Source: Streptomyces sp. GESEQ-4 (lineage in GTDB: Bacteria > Actinomycetota > Actinomycetes > Streptomycetales > Streptomycetaceae). Taken from it: a stretch of 64,000 nucleotides of DNA. The notes beneath the pieces were generated by a model. It was not told where the DNA came from and did no database searches. It worked only from the letters and a program-made list of their open reading frames with translations. The stretch covers positions 281,625-345,624 of the forward strand of contig NZ_JAFFSU010000008.1 in the NCBI RefSeq assembly GCF_017948455.1. Direction: 5' to 3'. Positions 52,631 to 63,119 of the stretch are shown here, in pieces (position 1 is the stretch's first letter; every line of letters begins with the position of its first letter). The translations under genes and the position numbers were made by a program.

Positions 52631-52777
52631 CCCACCCCACGGAAAACGCTTGGACTCGACTCGTCCGCTCGCGGGACACTACGGCTTCTGCCCTGTCCGT
52701 GGCCGCACGGACATCGAGGCCACGGCACTTCCTGACCGCGCACACGGCGGACTGCCGTACGACACCACGGGGTTGAG

Positions 52778-54610
52778 ATGGGATCGCCGGAATCGGGAGA
52801 GTTACGCCGGGCCAAGGGCTCGGTGCTGCTGGCCCTTCGTTACTACGGACGGGAGATGTCCCGGCTGCGGTGGCTGACGCTGCCCGCGTTGCTGCTGCCG
52901 GCGCTGGGCAACATCGGCATCTACTACCTCGCGCCGCTGGTCGTCGCGAAGCTGGTCGGCCGGATCGCCGGCGACACCGATGTCTCGCTCGGCTGGACCC
53001 TGCCGTACGTCCTCGGCTTCGCGGGTGTCCTGCTGCTCGCGGAGGCGTTCTGGCGCATCGGCCTGCACTGTCTGAACCGCCTTGCCGCCCGCAGCATCGA
53101 GCAGCTGTATGTGATCGGCATGGACCAGCTGTTCGCCAAGGACGCCGCGTTCTTCCACGACAACTTCGCCGGGGCGCTGACCAAGCGGGTCCTCAGCTTC
53201 GCCTCGCGCTTCGAGGATTTCATCGACACGCTGACGTTCCAGGTGGTGGCCAGCTTCGTGCCGCTGCTGTTCGGATCGGTCGTGCTGTGGCGCTACGAAC
53301 CCCTGCTCGTCCTCGGCCTGCTGGCGATGATCGCGTTGACGGCCCTGTGCGTGCTGCCGCTCATCCGCCGTCGCCAGGCGCTCGTCGACCAGCGCGAGGA
53401 GGCCATCGCCCGGGTGTCGGGCCATGTCGCCGACAGCCTGATGAACATGGACACGGTCCGGGCGTTCGCCGCCGAGGAACACGAGGCCGCCGAGCACCGC
53501 TCCCGGGTCGCCCAGTCGCGTCGGCTCACCCTGCGGTCCTGGGACTACGGCAATCTGCGCATCGACACGCTGGTGGCGCCGCTGTCCGTACTGACCAACG
53601 CACTCGGCCTGCTGCTCGCGGTCGCCCTCGCCGGGGGCACGAACGGCGTGGAAGCGGTCGTCGTCGCCTTCACGTACTACACGAACGCGACGCGGATCAT
53701 GTTCGAGTTCAACCAGATCTACCGCCGCCTGGAGAGCTCGATGACGGAGGCCTCGCAGTTCACCGAACTGCTGCTGGTACCGCCGACCGTGCTCGACCCG
53801 GTGGCTCCCGAGCCGCTGCGGCCCGGTGCCGCCGACGTCCGCTTCGAGCGGGTGACCTTCGCCCACGCGGGAGGGAAGCCGCTCTTCGAGGGCCTCGACC
53901 TGACCGTGCCCAGCGGGACGAAGCTCGGGCTCGTCGGCCGGTCCGGCGGCGGCAAGACCACACTCACCCGGCTGCTGCTGCGGATGACCGACATCGACGC
54001 CGGCCGGATCCTGGTCGGGGGACAGGACATCAGCAGGCTGCGCCAGGCCGACCTGCGCAGCCTGATCGCCTACGTCCCGCAGGACCCGGCGATGTTCCAC
54101 CGCACCCTGCGGGACAACATCGCGTTCGCCCGGCCGGACGCCACCGAGGCCGAGATCCGGCGCGCGGCTCAGGCGGCGCACGTCACGGAGTTCGCCGACG
54201 CCCTGCCGCGCGGCTTCGACACCCTGGTGGGCGAGCGCGGGATCAAGCTGTCCGGCGGGCAGCGCCAGCGGGTCGCTCTCGCCCGGGCGATCCTGCGCGA
54301 CGCGCCGATCCTGCTGCTCGACGAGGCGACCAGCGCCCTGGACTCCGAGAGCGAGATCCTCGTGCAGGAGGCGCTGTGGCGGCTGATGGAGGGGCGGACG
54401 GCGCTGGTGGTGGCGCACAGGCTGAGCACGGTCGCCACCATGGACCAGCTCGTCGTCCTCGACCGCGGACGGATCGTCGAGCAGGGCACGCACCAGGAAC
54501 TGCTCGCGTCGCACGGGACGTACGCGAAGCTGTGGCAGCACCAGTCGGGCGGCTTCCTCGACGACACCGCCCCCGACTACACCACCGCGGCAGCGGAGCC
54601 CGGCCACTGA
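52778..54610 (+). CDS. ABC exporter, fused permease-ATPase; has a TTA codon
   Basis: A 610-residue type-I exporter half-transporter. Six membrane helices fill residues 25-310 (LPALLLPALGNIGIYYLAP, LPYVLGFAGVLLLAEAFWR). The ATPase has Walker A LVGRSGGGKTTLTRL (near 384), Q-loop YVPQDPAMF, signature LSGGQRQRV, Walker B ILLLDEATSALDSES and H-loop VVAHRLSTVA. Codon 9 is TTA (52802-52804), so synthesis should depend on bldA if the ATG at 52778 is right. The next gene is katG in the other direction, with a shared hairpin terminator. Confidence 0.92.
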   Translation: MGSPESGELRRAKGSVLLALRYYGREMSRLRWLTLPALLLPALGNIGIYYLAPLVVAKLVGRIAGDTDVSLGWTLPYVLGFAGVLLLAEAFWRIGLHCLNRLAARSIEQLYVIGMDQLFAKDAAFFHDNFAGALTKRVLSFASRFEDFIDTLTFQVVASFVPLLFGSVVLWRYEPLLVLGLLAMIALTALCVLPLIRRRQALVDQREEAIARVSGHVADSLMNMDTVRAFAAEEHEAAEHRSRVAQSRRLTLRSWDYGNLRIDTLVAPLSVLTNALGLLLAVALAGGTNGVEAVVVAFTYYTNATRIMFEFNQIYRRLESSMTEASQFTELLLVPPTVLDPVAPEPLRPGAADVRFERVTFAHAGGKPLFEGLDLTVPSGTKLGLVGRSGGGKTTLTRLLLRMTDIDAGRILVGGQDISRLRQADLRSLIAYVPQDPAMFHRTLRDNIAFARPDATEAEIRRAAQAAHVTEFADALPRGFDTLVGERGIKLSGGQRQRVALARAILRDAPILLLDEATSALDSESEILVQEALWRLMEGRTALVVAHRLSTVATMDQLVVLDRGRIVEQGTHQELLASHGTYAKLWQHQSGGFLDDTAPDYTTAAAEPGH

Positions 54611-54616
54611 GGAAAG

Positions 54617-54659
54617 CACGATGTCCAGGGCGGCCACGCGGGCAGCCCTGGACATCGTG
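54617..54659. terminator. Bidirectional hairpin terminator
   Basis: CACGATGTCCAGGGC (54617-54631) pairs perfectly over 15 bp with GCCCTGGACATCGTG (54645-54659), loop of 13. It lies between the convergent ABC exporter and katG stops and should end both transcripts. Confidence 0.85.
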
Positions 54660-54669
54660 ATCAGAAGGT

Positions 54670-56886
<2,217 letters not shown>

Positions 56887-56920
56887 GGGGAATCCTTCCG
56901 GACTGCTGGATCTTCGGTGC

Positions 56921-57358
56921 TCAGGAACTGCGTGGGGTGGAACAGTCGGGGCACTGGCCCCAGTAGATGACCTCGGCCTCGTCGATCGCGAAGCCGTGGT
57001 CGTCCGACGCGGTCAGACAGGGTGCCTCGCCCATCGCACAGTCGACGTCGGCGACGGCACCGCAGGACCGGCAGATGACGTGGTGGTGGTTGTCCCCGAC
57101 CCGTCCCTCGTACCGGGCCGGGCTGCCGGCCGGTTCGATACGCCGGATGAGGCCCGCCCCGGTCAGGGCGTGCAGGCCCTCGTACACGGCTTGAAGGGAG
57201 ACATGGCCGACGCGGTCACGGACCCCGGAGGCGATCGCCTCGACACCGAGGTGGTCGCCGTGCCGGACGGTCTCGAGCAGCGCGGCTCGGGCCGCCGTCA
57301 CCCGCAGGCCGGCACCGCGCAGCTCCTCGGCCGTGGTCGGAGTCTCGGATGCGGTCAT
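56921..57358 (-). CDS. furA: FurA, redox-sensing Fur-family repressor
   Basis: A 145-residue Fur-family repressor: N-terminal winged helix (AGLRVTAARAALLETVRHGD, VSLQAVYEGLHALTGAGLI), then a metal-binding dimer domain (GDNHHHVICRSCGAVADVDC with His and Cys ligands, CPDC near the end). Fur proteins next to katG sense peroxide by oxidation of their Cys site and control furA-katG. The start overlaps no other gene; an AT-rich region with direct repeats precedes it. Confidence 0.93.
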   Translation of the reverse strand: MTASETPTTAEELRGAGLRVTAARAALLETVRHGDHLGVEAIASGVRDRVGHVSLQAVYEGLHALTGAGLIRRIEPAGSPARYEGRVGDNHHHVICRSCGAVADVDCAMGEAPCLTASDDHGFAIDEAEVIYWGQCPDCSTPRSS

Positions 57359-57373
57359 GCCGAGAACCTATCC

Positions 57374-57397
57374 TCAAGAACACGAACGATTCAAGAA
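57374..57397 (-). promoter_or_regulatory. Probable FurA operator
   Basis: An AT-rich patch 16-39 bp upstream of the furA start. TCAAGAA occurs twice in direct orientation on the plus strand (57374-57380 and 57391-57397), with ACGAACGAT between. The location and base composition suit autoregulation by FurA. Confidence 0.5.
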
Positions 57398-57466
57398 AAC
57401 GACTGGTTCTAATTTAATGTCGTGTCGGGGCACGGTGGTGGACGTGCCTCAGCGGAGCGGCGACGC

Positions 57467-58003
57467 TCAGCTCACGCAGCCCACATGTGCCAGCGCCTGC
57501 TTCAGCAGGACCCCGTGCCCGCCCGGCATGTCGCTCTGTACCGCCGGTGACAGGGCCTCCTGAGGGCTGAACCAGACGAGGTCGAGGGCGTCCTGCCGGG
57601 GCCGGCAGTCGCCGGTGACCGGGACGACGTAGGCGAGGGATACCGCGTGCTGACGGGGGTCGTGGTAGGGCGTGACTCCATGGGTGGGGAAGTACTCGGC
57701 GACCGTGAAGGGCTGGAGGGACGTCGGGACGCGGGGCAGCGCCACCGGGCCGAGGTCCTTCTCCAGGTGGCGCAGCAGGGCGTCCCGGACCCGCTCGTGA
57801 TGCAGGACACGGCCGGAGACCAGCGACCGGCTGACCGTTCCGTCGGGTCCGATGCGCAGCAGCAGGCCGATGCTGCTGACTTCGCCGTTGTCGTCGACGC
57901 GCACGGGCACGGCCTCGACGTACAGGATCGGCATGCGGGCGCGCGCCGCCTCGAGCTCGTCGGCGGAGAGCCAACCGGGCGTGGTATCGGTCATGTCAGA
58001 CAT
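57467..58003 (-). CDS. NUDIX-like hydrolase-family protein (DUF4916 type)
   Basis: A 178-residue protein with NUDIX-like topology: VEAVPVRVDDNGEVSSIGLL, VSGRVLHHERVRDALLRHLE (where the Nudix box should be) and HAVSLAYVVPVTGDCRPRQD. The canonical G-x5-E-x7-REUxEE box is not complete, so catalysis is uncertain. The first codons lie just after TATGAT (58010-58015 on the minus strand), so the message appears leaderless. The promoter falls inside the end of the amidohydrolase gene. Confidence 0.8.
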   Translation of the reverse strand: MSDMTDTTPGWLSADELEAARARMPILYVEAVPVRVDDNGEVSSIGLLLRIGPDGTVSRSLVSGRVLHHERVRDALLRHLEKDLGPVALPRVPTSLQPFTVAEYFPTHGVTPYHDPRQHAVSLAYVVPVTGDCRPRQDALDLVWFSPQEALSPAVQSDMPGGHGVLLKQALAHVGCVS

Positions 58004-58009
58004 TGCTTG

Positions 58010-58015
58010 ATCATA
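58010..58015 (-). promoter_or_regulatory. Possible -10 box of a leaderless transcript
   Basis: TATGAT on the minus strand stands 6 nt before the ATG of the NUDIX-like gene, which lacks a Shine-Dalgarno sequence. A convincing -35 box is not visible. Confidence 0.4.
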
Positions 58016-58018
58016 CTT

Positions 58019-59146
58019 TCAGGAGGTGGCGGAAAACCGGTAGATCCGTCGGGCATTGTCCCGCCCGGCCCAGCGGGCGACACGCAGCGCGTCCGGCAGG
58101 CTCAACTCGTCGGCGTCCACCCGGTCCTGCAGCAGCCCGGCCAGCCCCTGCCGGAAGGCCACCGCGCCGAGCAGATAGAACTCGGCCAGACCATAGGCGT
58201 CGGAGCTGTACAGCAGCTTGCGGAACGGGGTGATTTCCAGGGCCTCCTCCAGGACCGCCCGCGCCCGGACCGGCCCGACGTGGTGCAGGGTCAGCCCCAC
58301 ATCGAGGTACACCTGCTCGAACACCGCGGCCAGATACGCGGCCTGCCGCTGGTACGGCCAGCAGTGCAGCAGGAGCACAGGGATCGTGCCCTTCGTCAGG
58401 TGCAGCCAGTCGGTCAGGAGGGCGGGGTCCGCGCGGTGCAGCCGGATGTCGTCGTCACCGAAGCCCGTGTGCAGCTGGAGCGGCAGGCCCAGCTCCACGG
58501 CCGTCCACAGCAGATGTCGTACGAGAACGGGATCCGCGAGACGGCCACCTGCGGCAAGCCACTCACAGGCCGCCTCGGTGACCTCCGCGTCCGTCGGGCG
58601 GGCCGGGTTCAGGTCGAAGCCGGTGCGGTAGGCGGCGACGGACTTCACGGCCACCACGCCAGGACGCCGTACCGCCGACTCCGCCGCCGCTCGGACCACG
58701 CGCGCGTACTCGTCCGGCTCCACCCCCTCGGCCGCGACCGCCTCGGCGACCGATTCCAGTCGTACGACCTCGAAGGCGTCCGCGTCCGCCGCCCCCGCCA
58801 GCTCCGCCGGAGTGGTCAGCCGGTCCGGGGTGTAGCCGGTGTCTACGCAGAACACCTCCGTCCGCGCGGCCGTGAGGAAGCGGCGGTTCACCTCGCGCGC
58901 GCCCAGCTCCGTGCGCCGGGCCAGGTACGCGCCGGCGGGTGCGTGCCGGGGCAGGTCGAGGAGGGGAGCGCAATGGCGCCGGACGGCCGTGCCGACGGGG
59001 GTGTCGAAGGTCGAGACGCCCGGCCAGGTGCCGCCTTCGGTGAGCAGGGACTCGAAGCCCTCCCGGTCGAGACCGGCCGTGGTGACGCCGTGGCAGTGAT
59101 GGTCGAACAGCGGCAGCGCGGCCAACTCGTCCTGGACGGCGCCCAT
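58019..59146 (-). CDS. Amidohydrolase, FluG N-terminal-domain-like
   Basis: A 375-residue TIM-barrel metal hydrolase. Metal-site motifs are FDHHCHGV near the N-terminus, LQLHTGFGDDDIRL, LLLHCWPY and SSDAYGLAEFY. In fungi FluG joins such a domain to a glutamine-synthetase-like domain in one protein; here the gene for the partner lies 1 bp upstream on the same strand. The pair may make or break gamma-glutamyl amides of small molecules. The 3' end carries the promoter of the NUDIX-like gene. Confidence 0.88.
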   Translation of the reverse strand: MGAVQDELAALPLFDHHCHGVTTAGLDREGFESLLTEGGTWPGVSTFDTPVGTAVRRHCAPLLDLPRHAPAGAYLARRTELGAREVNRRFLTAARTEVFCVDTGYTPDRLTTPAELAGAADADAFEVVRLESVAEAVAAEGVEPDEYARVVRAAAESAVRRPGVVAVKSVAAYRTGFDLNPARPTDAEVTEAACEWLAAGGRLADPVLVRHLLWTAVELGLPLQLHTGFGDDDIRLHRADPALLTDWLHLTKGTIPVLLLHCWPYQRQAAYLAAVFEQVYLDVGLTLHHVGPVRARAVLEEALEITPFRKLLYSSDAYGLAEFYLLGAVAFRQGLAGLLQDRVDADELSLPDALRVARWAGRDNARRIYRFSATS

Positions 59147-59147
59147 G

Positions 59148-60533
59148 TCAGTACTTCCAGCGGTACGCCGCCGCGATCCGCTCGTCGTCCAGCCCGGCTA
59201 CCGCCGCGATCTCCCCCAGGCGTACGGCGGTCACCGCGTCGGCGAGGACCGGGCCCAGGGCGGTGCGCAGCCGTTCGTCCTTGCGGAACTCCTCGACCGA
59301 CTCCGCCAGCGAGGTGGGCAGCCGGCGCATCGCCTCGCCCAGGCGTGCCGGGTCGCCGGTGATCTCCTCGGGCAGGGGCGCAGACGACGTCACTCCGTCC
59401 AGTCCGGCGGCGATCAGGCAGCCGAGGGCGAGATACGGGTTGGCGGCCAGGTCGACCGGCTTGACCTCCAGGTTCGCCGCCTGGTCGCGCAGGCCCGCCG
59501 TACCGGTGACGACGCGTACGGCCGCCTCGCGGGTCTCGTGGCCCCAGGTGGTGAACACCCCGGCCCACTGGGAGGGTTTGAGCCGCAGATGGCTCGCCGG
59601 GCTCGGGGCGGTGACGGCCGTCAGGGCGGGCAGGTGGGCGAGGATCCCGGCCGCGAAGGACTCCGCCTCGGCCGTCATGCCGTACCGGCCCGCGCCGCCG
59701 GAGTGCAGGTTCGCGCCGTCGCGCCAGGCGGAGAGGTGGATGTGGCCGCCGTTGCCGACGCCCTGCGCGAACACGGCAGGGGCGAAGGAGACGACAAGGC
59801 CGTGGCGCTGCGCCACGGCTCGGACGGTCTGCCGCACCAGCACACTGCGGTCGGCCGCCGCCACCGGGTCGAGCGCGCCCACCGAGATCTCGAACTGCCC
59901 CGCCGCGTACTCGGGATGAAGCTGCCCGACGTCCACGCCCTGCGCCGCGCACGCCGCCAGCAGATCGGCCGTGTAGTCGCTCAACTCCACCTGCCGGACC
60001 GCCCCGTACGCCGGACCTGACACCGCGGGCACGAACTCCCCGTCCGCCGTGGGTCCCCGGCCCACCGCCCACTCGATCTCGACCGCCGCCCGGAAGGTGA
60101 TGCCGTGCCGCTCGGCCGCGTCGGCGACGATCCGGCGCAGGAAGGTGCGGCTGCAGGCGGGATGCCGCTCGCCGTCCTGGGTGATCCGGTCGACGGGCGC
60201 CCACGCCCAGCCGGGCTGGCCTGCCAGGGCGACCAGTTGGTCCAGGTCGGGGTAGAGACGCAGGTCGCCGTCGGGCGTGCCGAGGACGTCGGTGGAGACG
60301 ATGGAGTCGTTCGCCAGGAAGGTGTCGAAGACCGGCGACATACCGACACCCCAGGCCGCCGCCGAGGGGAGCTTGGCGGTGGGGACCGCCTTCACCCGTC
60401 CGATGCCCGCCGTGTCGACGTAGGCCAGGACGACACCGTGCACCCCCCGCCCCGACAGCTCCCCACTCAGCGCGGTGGCCCGCTCCACATCCCCGGGACG
60501 CCCACCGGGGACGGGGTCGGCAAGGGTGGTCAT
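59148..60533 (-). CDS. Glutamine synthetase-family gamma-glutamyl ligase (FluG C-terminal-like)
   Basis: A 461-residue GS-like enzyme. Active-site features are EIEWAVGRG, GQFEISVGALDPV, NGGHIHLSAW and a diverged arginine loop (LRLKPSQWAGVFTTWGHETR). True GlnA has RRPS; the changed residues argue for another amine acceptor, as in GlnA3/GlnA4-type gamma-glutamyl-polyamine or -ethanolamide synthetases. The start at 60533 (ATG) precedes the amidohydrolase by 1 bp. It is most likely catabolic, not for nitrogen assimilation in general. Confidence 0.88.
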   Translation of the reverse strand: MTTLADPVPGGRPGDVERATALSGELSGRGVHGVVLAYVDTAGIGRVKAVPTAKLPSAAAWGVGMSPVFDTFLANDSIVSTDVLGTPDGDLRLYPDLDQLVALAGQPGWAWAPVDRITQDGERHPACSRTFLRRIVADAAERHGITFRAAVEIEWAVGRGPTADGEFVPAVSGPAYGAVRQVELSDYTADLLAACAAQGVDVGQLHPEYAAGQFEISVGALDPVAAADRSVLVRQTVRAVAQRHGLVVSFAPAVFAQGVGNGGHIHLSAWRDGANLHSGGAGRYGMTAEAESFAAGILAHLPALTAVTAPSPASHLRLKPSQWAGVFTTWGHETREAAVRVVTGTAGLRDQAANLEVKPVDLAANPYLALGCLIAAGLDGVTSSAPLPEEITGDPARLGEAMRRLPTSLAESVEEFRKDERLRTALGPVLADAVTAVRLGEIAAVAGLDDERIAAAYRWKY

Positions 60534-60589
60534 ACGTCCTCCTCGACGGACTCGGCGGCTAAACGCTCCGCTGAGGCCGGTGCGTCACG

Positions 60590-60666
60590 TGCGGGTCCGT
60601 TGTGGCTGGTCGCGCCCACGCGGCGGAGCCGCACATTGATACAGCCCCGCGCCCCTTCGGGGCGCT
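60590..60666. repeat. 77-bp intergenic repeat element, copy 2
   Basis: Second copy of the element at 7782-7858, 71 of 77 identical in the same orientation. The final hairpin GCGCCCC-TTC-GGGGCGC (60649-60665) touches the stop codon of the methyltransferase gene on the minus strand, so it sits where its terminator would be. In copy 1 the loop is TTT; the stem is unchanged. Confidence 0.75.
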
Positions 60667-61480
60667 ACCAGGGTTTCACAGCCACTGCCCCGAACTGCGG
60701 TACCACGGCGGGCAGGTCGGGCCCGGCGCGCCACTGGGAGCAGGGCACCATGCCCGGGTCGAGCAGCTCCAGGCCTTCCAGGAAGGCGGCTATGTCCGCG
60801 CGGCTGCGGGCCGTGATGGGCGGCGTGGCGTTCTCGTTCCAGAACTTCATCGCCGGGATCTGGCCCTGGCCGCCCAGGTCCGCGTCGAAGGTGGGGTGCG
60901 TCAGGACCAGGAAGCTGCCGGAGGGCACGGCCTCCATGACGCGGTCCACGATGTGCCGCGCCTTGTCGGTGTCCAGCACGAAGTTGAGGATGCCGAGCAT
61001 CATCACGGCGACGGGACGGGTGAAGTCCAGGCTCCGCGCGGCGCGTTCCAGGATCGCGTCCGCGTCGTGCACGTCCGCGTCGACGTAGTCGGTGACGCCC
61101 TCGGGGGTGCCGGTCAGCAGCGTGCGGGCATGGGCGAGCACGATCGGGTCGTTGTCGACGTACACGATCCGTGCCTCGGGCGCGATGCGCTGGGCGATCT
61201 CATGGGTGTTCTCGGCCGTCGGCAGCCCGGTGCCGATGTCGAGGAACTGCCGCACTCCACGCTCACCGGCGAGGAACCGCACGGCCCGGCCGAGGAATTC
61301 GCGGTCCGCGCGGGCGATGTCCCGGATCACCGGGAACATGGTCGCCACGTGCTCGCCGACCCGCTGGTCGACCTCGTAGTTGTCCTTGCCGCCGATCCAG
61401 TAGTTCCACACGCGCGCGTTGTGCGCCACAGCGGTGTTCAGCCTCGGCGACCCGCCCGGCGGGGTGTGGCTCTCGCTCAA
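60665..61480 (-). CDS. SAM-dependent methyltransferase, PF04672 family
   Basis: A 271-residue methyltransferase of the actinobacterial PF04672 type. Hallmarks are VAHNARVWNYWIGGKDNYEV, FLDIGTGLPTAENTHEIA (SAM motif I), IVYVDNDPIVLAHARTLL and VMMLGILNFVLDT. The substrate is unknown; the family is large in Streptomyces. The start at 61480 faces the P450 gene across 216 bp. Its stop abuts the hairpin of the 77-bp repeat. Confidence 0.93.
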   Translation of the reverse strand: MSESHTPPGGSPRLNTAVAHNARVWNYWIGGKDNYEVDQRVGEHVATMFPVIRDIARADREFLGRAVRFLAGERGVRQFLDIGTGLPTAENTHEIAQRIAPEARIVYVDNDPIVLAHARTLLTGTPEGVTDYVDADVHDADAILERAARSLDFTRPVAVMMLGILNFVLDTDKARHIVDRVMEAVPSGSFLVLTHPTFDADLGGQGQIPAMKFWNENATPPITARSRADIAAFLEGLELLDPGMVPCSQWRAGPDLPAVVPQFGAVAVKPW

Positions 61481-61696
61481 CTCTGCTCCTTAGCGCGCCC
61501 GCGGCCGTTCGCCGCCCCTGTGCCGTCCGAAGATCAGCATGGCCCGGAAACGGCCCGAGCAGAAGTGGGCGTTGTGCTACCGGCGAGTACCCCGGCCCTG
61601 TGACGCCTGCGACGCCTGAGGTATGGTCCCCTGCGATCCGCAACCACTCACAGGCTGCAGACCGCTACGGGCGGTGTCGAAGGGGGCGGCAGCATC

Positions 61697-63112
61697 ATGG
61701 AATTCCATCTGGTCGAGGAGGAGCCGGCGCGGGGCGGTGCGCGGCTGGAAGACCTGGCCCCGGAACCCCTGCTGACACGGGACTACGAGACCCGGCCCGC
61801 GCTCGTCTACGAGCGGCTGCGCGAACGCCACGGCCCGGTCGCCCCGGTCGATCTGCTGGGCGTGCCCGCCTGGCTGGTGCTGGGCTACCGCGAGTCGCTC
61901 CAGGTGCTGCACGACGACGCCGGCTGGCCGAAGGGCCTGGAGAACTGGCGGGCACGGTCGGAGGGCCGGGTGCCCGCGGACTGGCCGCTCGCGCCCTCTC
62001 TCGAGGTCAACCACGTGCTGATCCAGGGCGGTTCGGGGCACCGCCGGCTGCGCAGCGCCTGGGACGGCGCCCTGCGGCCGTTCCAGGACCCGCGCCAGCC
62101 GCAGGCCAAGCGGCTGAAGGCGGCCGTCACGACCTACGCCGACGAGCTGATCACCCTGCTCGGACAGGGCGGCGGCACGGGCATGGCCGACCTGTCGGCG
62201 CAGTTCTCCCGCCCGCTGCCGCTGATGGCGGCGAGTCATCTGCTCGGCTTCCCCGGCTCGCAGGGCGACGACGCCCTGATGGACATGTGGCGGGTGCTGG
62301 ACGCGGGCCCGGACGCCGAACCCGCCCTCGCGCGGCTGCTGCGGACGCTCACCGAACTGGCCGCCGCCAAGCGGGAGCAACCGGGCGACGACTTCCCCTC
62401 CCTGCTGCTGGCCGCCGACCCGGACCTCTCGGTCGACGAGCTCGCCCGCGAGCTGTTCATGCTGCTCGGCATGACCTCCGACCACGTCGGCATCCTCATC
62501 TCCAACACCGTCGTCGAGGTGATCTCCGGAGAACGCGAGGGAGGGGTGCGTGCGGTCCTGTCCGCCGGGATGGTCCGGGAGACCATGAACCGGGTGGTCA
62601 TGCGCAAGCCGCCGCTGGTCAACTTCGTGCCGAGGTTCGCGGCCGCGGACACCCGGCTCGGGAACTACACCATCCACGCCGGTGACCCCGTGTGGGTCTC
62701 CTCCGCCGCCGCGCACGCCGACCCCGTCTTCGCCGGCCAGACGGCACCGGGCTCCTCCACCATCAGCAGCCGCGCGCATCTGTCCTGGGGAGCGGGCCCG
62801 CGCCAGTGCCCGGCCCGCGAGCTGGCCTCGACGATCGCGGCGGCGGGCGTGAACCGGGTCTTCGAACGCTTCGCCCACCTGGAGCTGGCCCTCCCGGTCG
62901 ATCAACTGCCGTGGCGCTCCTCGCCGTTCATGCGCGGGCTGCGCTCGCTGCCCGTCCGCTACGAACTCGCCGAGCAGGCACCGGCGCGCTATGTGCCGGC
63001 GGCGGCGCCTGCGGAAGCCGCGGCGCCCGAGGCGGACGTACCGGACCAGGCCATCCGTCGGCGGTCGTCGCTGTGGCGGTATCTGACGGGGCTGATCCAC
63101 CGGGGCGGCTGA
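61697..63112 (+). CDS. Cytochrome P450 of the CYP157 kind, without ExxR
   Basis: A 471-residue P450. The haem-ligand motif is LSWGAGPRQCPARE with Cys near residue 373, and the I-helix reads ELFMLLGMTSDHVGILISN, without the usual A/G-G-x-(D/E)-T. The K-helix motif ExxR is absent; the corresponding sequence is VRETMNRVVMRKPPLVN. CYP157-type P450s of Streptomyces are known to lack ExxR and are often linked to conservons; no conservon is next to this one. GAAGGGGGCGG lies upstream, and TATGGT at 61621-61626 could be a -10 box. The C-terminal 55 residues are Ala/Pro-rich. Confidence 0.9.
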   Translation: MEFHLVEEEPARGGARLEDLAPEPLLTRDYETRPALVYERLRERHGPVAPVDLLGVPAWLVLGYRESLQVLHDDAGWPKGLENWRARSEGRVPADWPLAPSLEVNHVLIQGGSGHRRLRSAWDGALRPFQDPRQPQAKRLKAAVTTYADELITLLGQGGGTGMADLSAQFSRPLPLMAASHLLGFPGSQGDDALMDMWRVLDAGPDAEPALARLLRTLTELAAAKREQPGDDFPSLLLAADPDLSVDELARELFMLLGMTSDHVGILISNTVVEVISGEREGGVRAVLSAGMVRETMNRVVMRKPPLVNFVPRFAAADTRLGNYTIHAGDPVWVSSAAAHADPVFAGQTAPGSSTISSRAHLSWGAGPRQCPARELASTIAAAGVNRVFERFAHLELALPVDQLPWRSSPFMRGLRSLPVRYELAEQAPARYVPAAAPAEAAAPEADVPDQAIRRRSSLWRYLTGLIHRGG

Positions 63113-63119
63113 ACGCCGG

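Noticed and set aside
54617..54659. Attachment site or regulatory operator
   Set aside because: A perfect 15-bp stem between two convergent stop codons is better explained as a shared terminator.
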